Assembly: GCA_001655205.1 (NCBI GenBank)
Contig: LPNZ01008364.1
Span: 1 to 22,061, forward strand
Length of the DNA stretch: 22,061 bases
DNA from: Lenisia limosa
Lineage: Eukaryota; Breviatea
Direction: 5' to 3'
The notes beneath the pieces are model-generated. The model was not told the DNA's origin. It searched no databases and saw nothing but the letters and a program-made list of their open reading frames with translations. A program made the position numbers and the translations under genes. This document shows, one piece after another, positions 1-10,300 of the stretch; the stretch's first letter is position 1, and every line of letters starts with the position of its first letter.

Positions 1-58
1 TGGAAAATTATAAAACAAAAAACCCCAAATCAACTCTGTTGGCTGACAACACATGAGG
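1..58. repeat. Dispersed repeat R2, copy cut by window start
   Basis: TGGAAAATTATAAAACAAAA then CCCCAAATCAACTCTGTTGG and CTGACAACACATGAGGG; same order of blocks as the copies at 8025 and 14156. Confidence 0.8.
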
Positions 59-134
59 GTTGGTAACAAGTTATGTCTAATAAAGCACAAGAAAGAAAAA
101 CGGGACCAAGGAATAACAACGGATCAAATAGATA

Positions 135-1471
135 TTAACGGAAAATAGAGGGACAATCCATTCCATTAAAAAATTGAGAATAAGCAGCAAACCTCATTTG
201 TGGTTGTTCCTGACGCTCCAGTAACCTGGGCAACTTGGCTGTCGAAGATCTGTTCAAGTTAACATCCAACAAATCGCTACTGAGCTCAACTCGAGATAAA
301 CTCTCTTCATGCCCAGGAATTCTGCTCACTCTAATCCAGCCGTACGTCGCGGTATCGGATGCAGCCCCATGTACCAGACTATATCCTTCAAGATCGCAGT
401 ACACTGCGGGTGGGTTAGATCATACAACTAGGGCTTCCCTACGGTTCCAAAAAAGAGTGAATCTCCCGATAAATCCTCGATAACTATCGATATCTTAACG
501 GTCTTTTTTTGGACCGCAGGGAGCCCTACATGCAACACAACAATTAAGGAGAAGTGGAAGACTTCGCTGCAATTTCAAAGACATACACATACCTGGTCTC
601 TTGACTCCCTCAATTTCGATAAGGTACATATCCGCCACCCTCGCCTCCGCCACCGCTTCGGTACAGTTCGAGAAAGACGTCACTGTGGAAAATTATCGAC
701 AGGGAGCCATAATTGTTGTCATTGAAGCCGTCCACACCATCACGCTTATAATAATGTCACACCAATACATATAGCACCACAAACACCCCTCCCCCACCAC
801 AAGCATTGTTGCAATAGTCAGTGAGCTCCAATAAGTCCAACCCAGTCTAAACGACATTAAGACTAAACACCTTTGGTAACTGTCTATACTGCTGCTGCGA
901 TTTCTGACAGAAGGGAAACCCAATTAGCTCTCAAGAAGACCCTCCCACTATGACTCTCTTTGCATTACAGTCGTCTTGTCTCAGAGCAGTACCAAATCTG
1001 GAATGGGTAAATGGGCTCAAAACCTGGGTGTGTGTTATGAAATGAGAAACGCTATGATATGCACTGATTCTTTACTGTTTGAACAACAAAATACACCACG
1101 TGGTCCAACACTATTGCTAATCAATGTATCGATCAGTGTAGAGATCCCATGGTCGATATTTCGCAACAAGAGATATGATACCCAGGGTTTTGCTTTTCCT
1201 CCAGACCACTAGTCTGTCCAAATTCGGTTTTCTGAGAGCCCGACCTTCCCGCCTTACCCGCAAGCATTCCCACAGCTGTCAAACACAGGTTGTCGGCAAG
1301 GGAATAACGAAACATCCTAAAACATAATCGCGGATGAATAAAGAGGAGACAAACAGAGGGGCATTGGCAGAGCGTTCCTGTGAGTTGTCCTGATGGAAGA
1401 AGGTTTAGACTGGCTTCGGTGTGACTGAACAACGCCCAAGCAAGCAGTTGCAGGACTAACAATAGTGACAT
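135..1471 (-). CDS. Probable secreted PAN/apple plus fibrinogen-like protein, 3 exons seen
   Basis: Exon 1 (1258-1471) starts with ATG and a signal peptide (MSLLLVLQLLAWALFSHTEA), then a cysteine-rich stretch with CPSVCLLFIHPRLC and a hydrophobic/aromatic FRYSLADNLCL, the pattern of a PAN/apple domain. Donor GCGG/gtaagg, phase 1. Exon 2 (593-682, acceptor TTCCACAG, donor CCAG/gtatgtg) encodes NCTEAVAEARVADMYLIEIE. Exon 3 begins at 403 (acceptor CCCGCAG) with VYCDLEGYSLVHGAA. Exons 2-3 give C-x25-C ending in VYCDLE, the N-terminal signature of fibrinogen-related domains (usually VYCDMETDGGGW), but the GGGW is missing. Exon 3 either stops at 135 or splices at 330 (AGA/gtgagc), which would put the rest of the domain outside the window. 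Likely an extracellular lectin-type or adhesive protein; family inferred from motifs only. Confidence 0.6.
429..528. mobile_element. MITE copy 1, 8-bp target duplication
   Basis: Palindromic element from TAGGGCTTCCCTACGGTTCC to the matching AGGGAGCCCTA end, with CGATAAATCCTCGATAACTA in the middle. Flanked by CATACAAC (421-428) and CATGCAAC (529-536), 7 of 8 identical. In the intron of the PAN/fibrinogen-like gene. Confidence 0.85.
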
Positions 1472-1824
1472 GTTCTGTCTTCTGGTTCTCAGGTTCTCAA
1501 TCCAGTCTCAGTCAATATACTTACTATTGCCCTATTGCCACTTCGTGCTCTTCTTGCCCAATCTGCGCCCAATCTTGCCTCTTCCTCTCCCATTTCTCTC
1601 TTCTTCACAGGATTGGCTTGTTTCATTACACCCCCATGAATATTTTATATAACAACTTCGTATTCGTCGTGACTTTTCCATCTTTACTTAATTATATATT
1701 GTTTATAGTATTATACTTAGTGTATTATAATAATAATATAACTGTGACCGGCAAAGTGAAGAAGTGAAGAGTGACGTCAAGTCCCTTCGGCATTCCTATC
1801 AATAAATAAGGTTGGTGCTCATGA

Positions 1825-2017
1825 TCAGATGTTGTTGATAGTCGGGTGTAATAGTGCTGCCGGGCTGCCGGGGGGTAATAGTAACTTTTGAACACATGAG
1901 TCTGGTGGGTGGAAGGGTTTCAGGGAAATAGGCTGCCAATCTTCCAATCGTTTCATTTTGAGGTAATATTTCCACTCATATTTTTCTCCATGGGCCTTAT
2001 AGCCACCCGTGTGATCG
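1825..2017 (-). CDS. Terminal exon of an unidentified minus-strand gene
   Basis: After a good acceptor (TGTCTTCAG at 2018-2026) the minus strand is open for 63 codons: DHTGGYKAHGEKYEWKYYLK, then a Trp/Pro-containing stretch and a TGA at 1825-1827. Residue composition (many Tyr, Lys, Trp, few stop-prone codons) looks coding, and the entry phase (one base before the first codon) needs an upstream exon that I could not identify; it may be lost in the N gap at 2515-2668. No family recognised. The signal-peptide exon of the next gene starts only about 350 bp further on the same strand, so this is more likely the 3' end of a separate gene than part of that one. Confidence 0.4.
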
Positions 2018-2742
2018 CTGAAGACAATTCTCATGGAGCTTTGATAAAACCATATTGCCATAAAATGTCTGTGTTATTCTAGGGGATAGATATGTATTAT
2101 CATATTACCATTTCATACGCATTATGGAACAGGATGGGTAGTCTCATTACTCTTACCCACCTCACGCCCTTGTAGTCGACAGACTGATAACTATGCGATT
2201 CACTTTGGTGATCCGAGCTATACTTGTGACGTTTTCCCTTTTGTTTTTTGGGTTTGATGGGTGTGAAGAGTCATCAATTGCTGATTTCTGAATTCCAAAT
2301 ATCTGCAATTTAGTATCCCCATTTCAACGCGAGACTTACATGGTACATACCATTTGAGCTTCCCTACGGTCCGAAAAAGACCATCAAAATATCGATAATT
2401 TTCAAAGATTTATCGAGCAATTCCTTCTTTTTTGGGTCTGAGGGAAGCAGTAGCACCAGCCTCCCCACCTCGCTTAGATTGGCTGTTTTCAGATCCTCTT
2501 GTATTTTTAACTATNNNNNNNNNNNNNNNNNNNNNNNNNNNNNNNNNNNNNNNNNNNNNNNNNNNNNNNNNNNNNNNNNNNNNNNNNNNNNNNNNNNNNN
2601 NNNNNNNNNNNNNNNNNNNNNNNNNNNNNNNNNNNNNNNNNNNNNNNNNNNNNNNNNNNNNNNNNNNNATGTTTTCTGGTTTTGGCCACAATTAGCCTTC
2701 TTAGCTTAACAATACTTTTTATCACGGCTCAAATCAATAGTC
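2018..2742. other. Non-coding stretch with N gap and one MITE
   Basis: No convincing exon. Contains a degraded copy of the palindromic MITE (about 2353-2448) and an N gap (2515-2668). The 5' end of the plus-strand gene starting at 2743 must have its promoter here or in the gap. Confidence 0.5.
2353..2448. mobile_element. MITE copy 2, diverged ends
   Basis: GAGCTTCCCTACGGTCCGAA at the left and a degraded GGGTCTGAGGGAAGC at the right, with AAAATATCGATAATTTTC core in the opposite orientation to copy 1. No clear target duplication. Confidence 0.7.
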
Positions 2743-4960
2743 ATGTTTAAACCTAAACTGATCCGTAAGGTGGAGACGTTGAACGTTACGTCAATCAACT
2801 CTTTGGCATTGGAGCAGAGGCTCCAGGCTTTGGAAGAGGCACAGACTGAAATGCTGTCACAGGTCAGCGGGGGGGGGGGCACTTCGTCTTCAATCGGTTC
2901 TGGAATGTATACATAAGATATGACAATAGTGTTTATCTTTTTCGGACAAAAGTAAATGTGGAAGACTTAGTTTTAATGGATTAGTGTGATTATGGAAAGT
3001 GGAATGGAATGGATGAATTGTTTCATGACTTCATGATTGTCTTCAGAGGGATATCTTTTTGTATTTATTGATCAACAACCAACTGTTTTCCTTTTCTGAC
3101 CTTCTTAGATTGAAACGCTTGAGAAAAACGGTGAGTTTGGGGAGTAATATAAGTACAGTTTCTAATTGCTATCCTATGCTATGAAGTCTTTTGTATTCCA
3201 CATATATTCAAAAACGTTTGGTGGATAACAGTCCTAGTGTTTATGGTGAATAACAGTCCTAGTGTTTATGCCAGGTAACTGGACGGTGTTGATTGGACTC
3301 ACTACGAACACTGTTTATGGCCCTGCCAGTACGGGGGCCCTTGTTTCAGTTCTTATTATTCCTTATTTTATTCAGCAATGATCTCATTTATTATTATATG
3401 GAGAGACGAGAAATAGCCGGTCTCTATGATGCTAGCTTTAATAGAGACTTTACTGCAAAAAAAGAGAAATATAAACTGGTAGTATTAGTCCGAAGCTGTG
3501 CTATTGTATGTTGTTTTTCTTTGATTTATTAAATGACAACATACGCTCTTATACAAAAATCTTATCTTATATGATATTATATGTATTATTACATGTATGA
3601 TATCTTACTAATTAATAATATGATATTATCTTCATCCTTCAAGATATGCATTATCCCCTCGTGCCCTCTTAAACCATTCAGTCGGTAGCGGACAGCTTCA
3701 CGTGTACAACTCACCCTCTGGCAACAACCCATATACGTCTTGGATCAAGATGGGTATCAAAGCTGGAGACACTAATCTTGAAGATGTCTGTAGGGGGGTA
3801 CATCTTCCTTTTTTCGGTCCCCACGTGTATCTCCAACAAATGGCTTGCTTGAATTCCTGAGACTGTCAGTTGGGCTTCATTTCGGTCCGAAAAAGACCGG
3901 TAAAATATCGATAGCTTTCCAGGAATTCAGTCTTTTTTCGAACCGTAGTGAAGCCCTAGAGTTATTAGTAGCCCCAACTGAATACTTCTCAAAGAGCGAG
4001 ATTTTCAAGTAGTAGGGGATTAATGGAACATATGTTGATTTCCCTTTTTCAACACAGGTGTCAAAAGCAACAGCGCGAAAGATTAGTGGGACCAACTACG
4101 ATATGGGTGACTCAATATGGTCAGTGGGGAGATCAATAATGCCAGTGGGGAGACTCAATATGGTTAGTGCATGCGTTACATGCGTGTAACGAACAGAACA
4201 ATTCTCGTTATCTACTCTGTCTTTTACTGGAAGGTCTCACTTTCCTCCAAATGAAATATGTCCTGACATGTTTAGTGTCATTGTTCCTGATGGATTCTAC
4301 TGGGGTGTCGCACTTGGAGGCAGTGGGTATGGGAGAACGCTGGAATGGGAGGAAATACTGATCTCTTTGTCTTTGTCGTTTCCTGGCTGTTCTAAAATGA
4401 TGCATTGGTTTTATGGAACAATTCTCACCTCTCCAGCTAACGTGGTGAAATATCAGCCTCTGACCAAAGGTGCCACTCTCGACCCCAGTGTTCTCCCTCC
4501 TGCGAATAACTAGGGTACCTAGTTTCGTCCTCTTTTTCTCGATTATTTTCTCTTTATCTCTAGTATTTTGTTTATTACACATGTACAGTAAATGTGGTGA
4601 TGTAGTATTATGAGGGCTTCACTTCGGTTCGGAAAATACCGGTAAAATGTCGATAATTTTCGAAGAATTTTCGAGAAATTCACTCTTTTTTTAACCGAAG
4701 TGAAGCCCTAAGTATTATCAGTAAATCTTTCAACACAGAGTGAATTAGGTTACGAGAACAAGTCCTGCAAAATTCTTAAATAGGTACATTACATTTGTCA
4801 CTCCACAAACAGACACCACACAGTGAATAAATACCACCATTACCTTCTCACACCCTCCTCACTCAGGACGGACCAATTTCCACAGGGTACCAAGGGTCAG
4901 ATTGTCGCGATCTGTTTCTTTGGTGCTGGACTTGCGGCCTTGACGCGCTACGAGGGTTAG
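2743..4960 (+). CDS. Seven-exon gene of unknown function, 186 aa, N-terminal coiled coil
   Basis: Exons: 2743-2862, 3109-3130, 3275-3328, 3682-3797, 4058-4119, 4234-4326, 4867-4960. All six junctions keep phase (0, 1, 1, 0, 2, 2) and total exactly 187 codons including TAG. The N-terminus has a short heptad-like helix (LALEQRLQALEEAQTEML), then GNWTVLIGLTTNTVYGPA, SGQLHVYNSPSGNNPYTSW, and Gly-rich IVPDGFYWGVALGGSG, ending in a hydrophobic IVAICFFGAGLAAL. There is no signal peptide. An AATAAA signal at 5052-5057 fits this last exon. If exon 6 is not spliced at 4326 the frame instead runs to TAG at 4511-4513, giving a different C-terminus. A MITE in each of introns 4 and 6. No family recognised. 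It is convergent with SHPRH, with 284 bp between the stop codons. Confidence 0.65.
3224..3273. repeat. 25-bp tandem duplication ending at a splice acceptor
   Basis: Two units sharing ATAACAGTCCTAGTGTTTAT; the second leads straight into the CCAG acceptor of the exon at 3275. Confidence 0.9.
3870..3958. mobile_element. MITE copy 3
   Basis: GGGCTTCATTTCGGTCCGAA at the left, CGAACCGTAGTGAAGCCCTA at the right, ATCGATAGC core. Lies in intron 4 of the 2743-4960 gene. Target duplication not recognisable. Confidence 0.85.
4109..4170. repeat. Tandem repeat spanning a splice donor
   Basis: Three imperfect 19-22 bp units (GACTCAATATGGTCAGTGGG type). The first contains the donor ATATG/gtcagt used by exon 4058-4119 and the third an equivalent ATATG/gttagt, giving two possible donors. 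Confidence 0.8.
4612..4710. mobile_element. MITE copy 4, perfect 8-bp target duplication
   Basis: GAGGGCTTCACTTCGGTTCG to ACCGAAGTGAAGCCCTA, flanked on both sides by AGTATTAT (4604-4611 and 4711-4718). One of the two best-preserved copies; fixes the element ends. In intron 6 of the 2743-4960 gene. Confidence 0.92.
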
Positions 4961-5051
4961 CAAAGGGAGAGCTATGGGTGAGAGGAACCTGTATATCTCG
5001 CTCATATACATTTGCTTAGGGAGGTAAGCTATGCATTGATAAGCAGAGGTA

Positions 5052-5057
5052 AATAAA
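5052..5057 (+). promoter_or_regulatory. Polyadenylation signal AATAAA of the 2743-4960 gene
   Basis: Canonical hexamer 91 bases after the TAG of the last exon on the same strand. Confidence 0.5.
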
Positions 5058-5110
5058 CCATGCCAAAGAGCGGGCATAAGCTTGAACTTTGAGAACAGAA
5101 AACTCAAAAG

Positions 5111-5191
5111 TAGAGTTTCACTTCGGTTCGAAAAAGACCAGAAAATGTCGATAACTATCGAAGATTATCGGGAAATTCAGTCTTTTTTCGA
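5111..5191. mobile_element. MITE copy 5, right terminal repeat lost
   Basis: Left end TAGAGTTTCACTTCGGTTCG is intact; the right end stops after TCTTTTTTCGA. Flanks CTCAAAAG (5103-5110) and CACAAAAG (5192-5199) agree at 7 of 8, so the end may have been deleted internally. Sits between SHPRH and its convergent neighbour. Confidence 0.75.
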
Positions 5192-5244
5192 CACAAAAGA
5201 TAGCAGGATCTCATTGTGGGTTCTTTAACGGCTCTTCTCATCCC

Positions 5245-6890
5245 CTACAGAATCAGCCCCCCACCAAGCCCCTCCACGCGGTCCTCAACAGAATCTGCCA
5301 CAATATAGCGCCGGATGAACGAGGGTCGTGTCTGGCCTATGCGGAAGATTCGGTTCACGGCTTGTGCCTTTGAGGTGATCAACGGAATCGAAATGGGAGG
5401 AATCGAAATTGGAGGAATCGATTATTTGAGTAAATGGACATAGTTGGCTGAATCGTCTTTGAAACTACACAGACCCCATTTGTGAAATGGAAAACCTATT
5501 TTGTGTGTTAAATGGAAAGTACAGTGACCAGGATAAGTCCTGACCTATTTTCCTTGGGAAATCACATTGATAATTGGTCAAGACTTATCCCGGTCTCTGT
5601 ATATTATGAACAGGTACAGTTGAATGTGACGGGGGCATATAGGTGTCGTCTAAATGCTGCCTCAGGTGTAGAAATGAGCAAACACAAACAAGGTGGTATC
5701 TGACCAAAACTGTCCCAACATCCAGATATCAGATCGTAGTGCAATAATGAACCCCCCCACTTCGGCACCAGGACTAATCAGAGGCTCAATGAGAAAGACG
5801 TAATTTGCCTCAGTGATATTCAGGCCGTTGGCACCACTAAAACATCACAAATGCCTAAACAAGCAAGTGGCTAAGGGCTTCACTTCGGTTCGAAAAAAGA
5901 CTGCATTTCTCGATAAATCCTCGAAAGCTATCGATATTTTGCGGGTATTCTTCGGACCAAACATAGTGAATAACATTTGCTAGTGAGAGTCCAACCTTTT
6001 AATTGGCAGCAAAAGAGCATGATCCTCGGACTTCTTGAAGGTTGCAATTCTCTTATGGAAGTTTTTCCTGAAACAGTCATATCAGGCACATTTTCTGATA
6101 ATAATGATATTTGTTTTGTTCTCTTTACCTCCACCTCGGATTAGTACTATTACATAAATACTCACCTGGTGTTTAATGAGTTTACCCCCCCCCCACTCTG
6201 GCTTAATGAGTTGGTGGGATATGTTGCATTTCTTGAGGGCATTCGACACGATCAGAAGAAGCTCAGGCCACTGGACAATTTAGCTTTGAAATATTCTCTA
6301 CCAAGCATTTAAGGTTCCACAAAGCAAACCTGAGAGAAGATAAGTGCCTTATTTGTCACATCCAGGGCAATCATCCGCATCATGTCCGATACAATAGCCT
6401 GGAAAGGTAAAGGGAGGGGGGGTAAAACGAGGAAATATCGATGAAGAATATTAGTGTAAAGATACTAAACACGAACCGAATAATTTGAAACTCCAAGCAA
6501 GAAACAAAAAACAAGCAATAACGTAAAATTGGAAAATTTATTAAACAAAAAAGTAAAACGAAGGAATTTTCGTTGAAGATAGGGGGGGGGGGATGATTGA
6601 AAAAGACCTCTGAACCAGTNNNNNNNNNNNNNNNNNNNNNNNNNNNNNNNNNNNNNNNNNNNNNNNNNNNNNNNNNNNNNNNNNNNNNNNNNNNNNNNNN
6701 NNNTGAAGGAGGTCCTGACATTCAGGGGTAGTAAGCCCCATGTAAATATTCAGGGAATAAAGGAGCTAACCTCAACTTTGGAACCCAGGCCAGAAGGAAG
6801 ACGATCTATGATCACAGTCTTCAGAGGGTCATGCGAATTGTCTTCCTCGTTAGCTATAGAAACTGGCCGGCTCGGACATGGTACAATAAC
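5245..6890 (-). CDS. SHPRH: SHPRH exons: helicase C-terminal lobe (motifs IV-VI) and stop
   Basis: Six exons. 6771-6890 (SGLGSKVE at its end) and 6330-6398 (AIVSDMM...NKALIFSQ) give the human STKVEAVVRTLM...KALVFS segment (motif IV). 6186-6270 (WPELLLIVSNALKKCNISHQ) follows; its donor falls in a run of ten C on the plus strand. 5996-6051 (ATFKKSEDHALLLPIK), 5761-5836 (SGANGLNITEANYVFLIEP, motif V) and 5245-5367 (QAVNRIFRIGQTRPSFIRRY, motif VI with both arginines) complete the lobe. After motif VI the frame ends DRVEGLGGGLIL then TAG at 5245-5247, about 35 residues shorter than the human tail; an alternative donor (CTTG/gtgggg) could extend it. Phases fit except across the 6185-6194 homopolymer, where one base more or less would restore frame. 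Confidence 0.93.
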
Positions 6891-7331
6891 CTGGGAAGGT
6901 AAGGGTGGTGCCTTTCTCATATTCCCCCTCTCCCAATACAACAACACCTCTCTCATAAACATAACTTTTCCACCTTCGGTTCGAAATAAGACTGAATTTT
7001 TCGAAAACTGCTTAAAAGATATCGACATTTTACCAATATTTTCGAACGGAAGCCACAATTGTTTTAATGACACAACAAAGTCTGTTGTTACTGGTCAAAG
7101 GGTTTCAATAAGTCCAAAAAAGACTGGTAAAAATATGAGGATATCAAAAAATTCAGCCTTTTCAGATTAAAAGTGGAGGCCAAACTACGTGGTATGGTAA
7201 ACCAACCTCTTTTCTGTGCACATTGGTTCGACAAGTGGGACATCTGAAGTACTGGCCAAGAGATTGCTCCATTATCGTCAAAATACACTATATGCATTAT
7301 CGTCCAAGCAAAATATAAACGTTATGTTCAA

Positions 7332-7372
<41 letters not shown>

Positions 7373-10300
7373 CAATTTGGTATTGCATATGGCAGTTTCA
7401 AGGTTTCAAGAAGCCCCCCTCCAACTTGTACACAGAACTGGTGACCACATGGCAGGGGAATCCTGGTCTAAAGAAGTAAACCCGAAGCAAGTGTCAAGAG
7501 GTAAACCCGAAGCAAGTGTAAAGAGGTACACCCGAAAAGTGTAAAGAGGTAAGCACGAAGCAAGTGTCAAGAGGTAAACACGAAGCAAGTTTAAAGACGT
7601 AAACATATCATGGTAAAACTAAAATATAATTTAATCCATGTAATCTATGTGTGAATATCAAATATCGATATTATATGATATATTACATCATTCATATAAA
7701 CCTACGAGAAAAAAAATTCAATTTATTACGCATTTATTAATGTCCTCCTCCCACAGATCCGAATGGTTCGCTACAGATGACACACTCCTCTTGGTCCTCA
7801 GCTTTCTCAGGCGCTGTGGAAGTGACACGATGAAAGACGAACACAAAAATGTCAACCAGGAACTTGTTTTAAGTAAGAATATGCCCCCCACATTTAGCGC
7901 TATTCTGCAGGCCGACAAGATACGACAGAGAGCGTTTGGCCTTATTAGCCTCACTGGACTCCGCATCATAGTTGAGCTGGTACTGTGCTCGAAGCGTGGT
8001 GACCTGGGGAAGTTAATGGGGATAGGGGGAGTAAAATTGGAAAATTTATGAAACAAAAAAAAAAACCCCAAATCAACTCTGTTGGTTGGCAACACAGAGG
8101 GGNNNNNNNNNNNNNNNNNNNNNNNNNNNNNNNNNNNNNNNNNNNNNNNNNNNNNNNNNNNNNNNNNNNNNNNNNNNNNNNNNNNNNNNNNNNNNNNNNN
8201 NNNNNNNNNNNNNNNNNNNNNNNNNNNNNNNNNNNNNNNNNNNNATATATCATATAATTACTCTATCAATGGGAACCTCAAAAATATTCATATTTCTAAC
8301 ATCAATACTATTCAACCCACCTCATTCAAATTGATGTAGAACTCCTCTTCTAGGATGCGGCCATTTTGGGTTGAAATGCCCAGGGAAGGCTCTGCACCAG
8401 GCCACTGTAGAAATTAATACGGAGAAATAATATCTGGCCAAAGCCGTCCACATCTTTGGAATACATGGAAAAACTCTCTACTACTCCTATGATATGTAGT
8501 CACCAAAACGAACAAATCAGTGACCACCCCACCGATTGTCCAGGTTCCAACACAAGTCGGCTTTCAGCTTGAGCCAACTCCTCCCATGAATTGAAAACAT
8601 TTATCGCAGTGTCAAGGTGTTGTTCCATACTGAGTGGTTACTTCAAAGATTATACAACTTAATAAAAGAGAATTAAAAAAAAGCGGATAACGATCTTATA
8701 TTTTCGAGGATTATCGAGAAATTCAGTCTTTTCTTGAACCGAGAAGCCTAGGTATCCCAGGAGCAGATCTCGCTCGTACATTTTAAGAGATTGGTAGATC
8801 CCTGTTGTTTTTTGTTTTATTTACAAGCTCATCTTTCCATCCCTATGATATTTGAAAATATAAAAAAAAAACTTCAGATATACGATGAAATTAGAGGCGT
8901 TGCCGAGAAGGCTGGTTTACAAGTTATGCGTGTGCAAAAAGATGGCGAGTACCTCTCAAGGCTGTTCTTATGAAAGAATTAGCGAATGATGTAGATTACG
9001 ATATTGAATTGGGACTCTACGATGCTGTGCTTGGTGATGATGATGATTGTCCTCCTGTAACTGAGGAAATTGAAAAAGTTGATGGTACAGGTGGTGATGA
9101 TGATAACGCTCTTGACGAAATTGTTATTTCTATGCTTACTTCTTGTCAGTCCTTCAATGGGTCTGTTCGTCGGCAAAGATTTTGGAAGAAACTTGTTAAA
9201 AATCTCAGCAACCCTGAGTTGAAGAAGAAGGAGGCATTTCTACCAAATAATGTCGCCGTCAAACAAGAAAACCTGTAGACGAAAACGAGTTTTTGGCTCG
9301 TATACTCATATCTCAAAATCTTAACGGCCTGGNNNNNNNNNNNNNNNNNNNNNNNNNNNNNNNNNNNNNNNNNNNNNNNNNNNNNNNNNNNNNNNNNNNN
9401 NNNNNTAGGTGTTGCAACAAAAGAAGACACCAGTGGGAGTCTTCAATGTTTTGGAATGGAAAGGTTTAATTTTGCCAAGTGGTGCAATTAATTCCACTTG
9501 TCAAGTAGCCATTATGGAGGTGCTTATAGAAATCGCCACTGAGGGAGACGTTTGTTATTTTGGGGTTGTCTCTTTCTTATCTACTTCCCCAGGATCACAA
9601 TGGTGCATTAAAGTACTCTAAAGTTACATTTATTGACCCCATTTCATTCATCGTGCATTCGAAGACTACTCACTTAAGAGCTTACACGGTACGGTCTTTC
9701 GCATATTGTATCTTTTGAAGGAACATATCTACTCTTCGACCTTATCATCCCCACACTGTTTGTCTGCTACCACCCTACCTATCTGATAGCTTTAAATACG
9801 ATATCATATACATACTGCAAGTTTGAGTTCTTGTTTTTGTTGTTCGATTACTTTTCAGAGACCTACATCAAAGGATAATGTTATCTTTTGGTTTTGTAAT
9901 AATATTAATAGCAGCTAACCGAACTTATCATCGAAATGTCATGAATGTCACATTGTCTGGGCTGATTACATGGTGTTTTTGTTTTATTGTTATTGTTAAT
10001 CTGGCTCATTATGCAAACGAAATGACAGCGAGAATGATAATAAACCTTTGTTGAACTCAACAATTATCTCAATGATCACAACAGTTTTACAAGTCGTGAG
10101 GTTCTGGAAACTCACACCGCTGCTGCAGCTTTATCAAAATTACAGGTCACAACGTCACACTTAAAGGACTTTTTTGCCACTTGGAAACGTGGACTGACAT
10201 ATCGGAAGAACAAATGTTGACCCAGATATAATCATCAACGCAAGAATGGAATGGGCTGAGCTCTTGATGGCCAATATTCCTTCCAGCTGACGGATTTAAT

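Noticed and set aside
429-528. MITE terminal GGTTCGAAA as a Pol III B box making the family SINE-like
   Set aside because: No A box at the right distance, no poly-A or simple-repeat tail, and the element is a palindrome with 8-bp duplications.
7334-7368. CRISPR or regulatory meaning of the short tandem arrays
   Set aside because: The genome is eukaryotic and the arrays are a microsatellite and minisatellites without spacers.
7406-7606. Minus-strand ORF reading through the 25-bp minisatellite into the RING middle exon
   Set aside because: Upstream part is repeat-encoded and the true acceptor TAG at 7468-7470 is needed to join ECVICSEPFGS to the RING.
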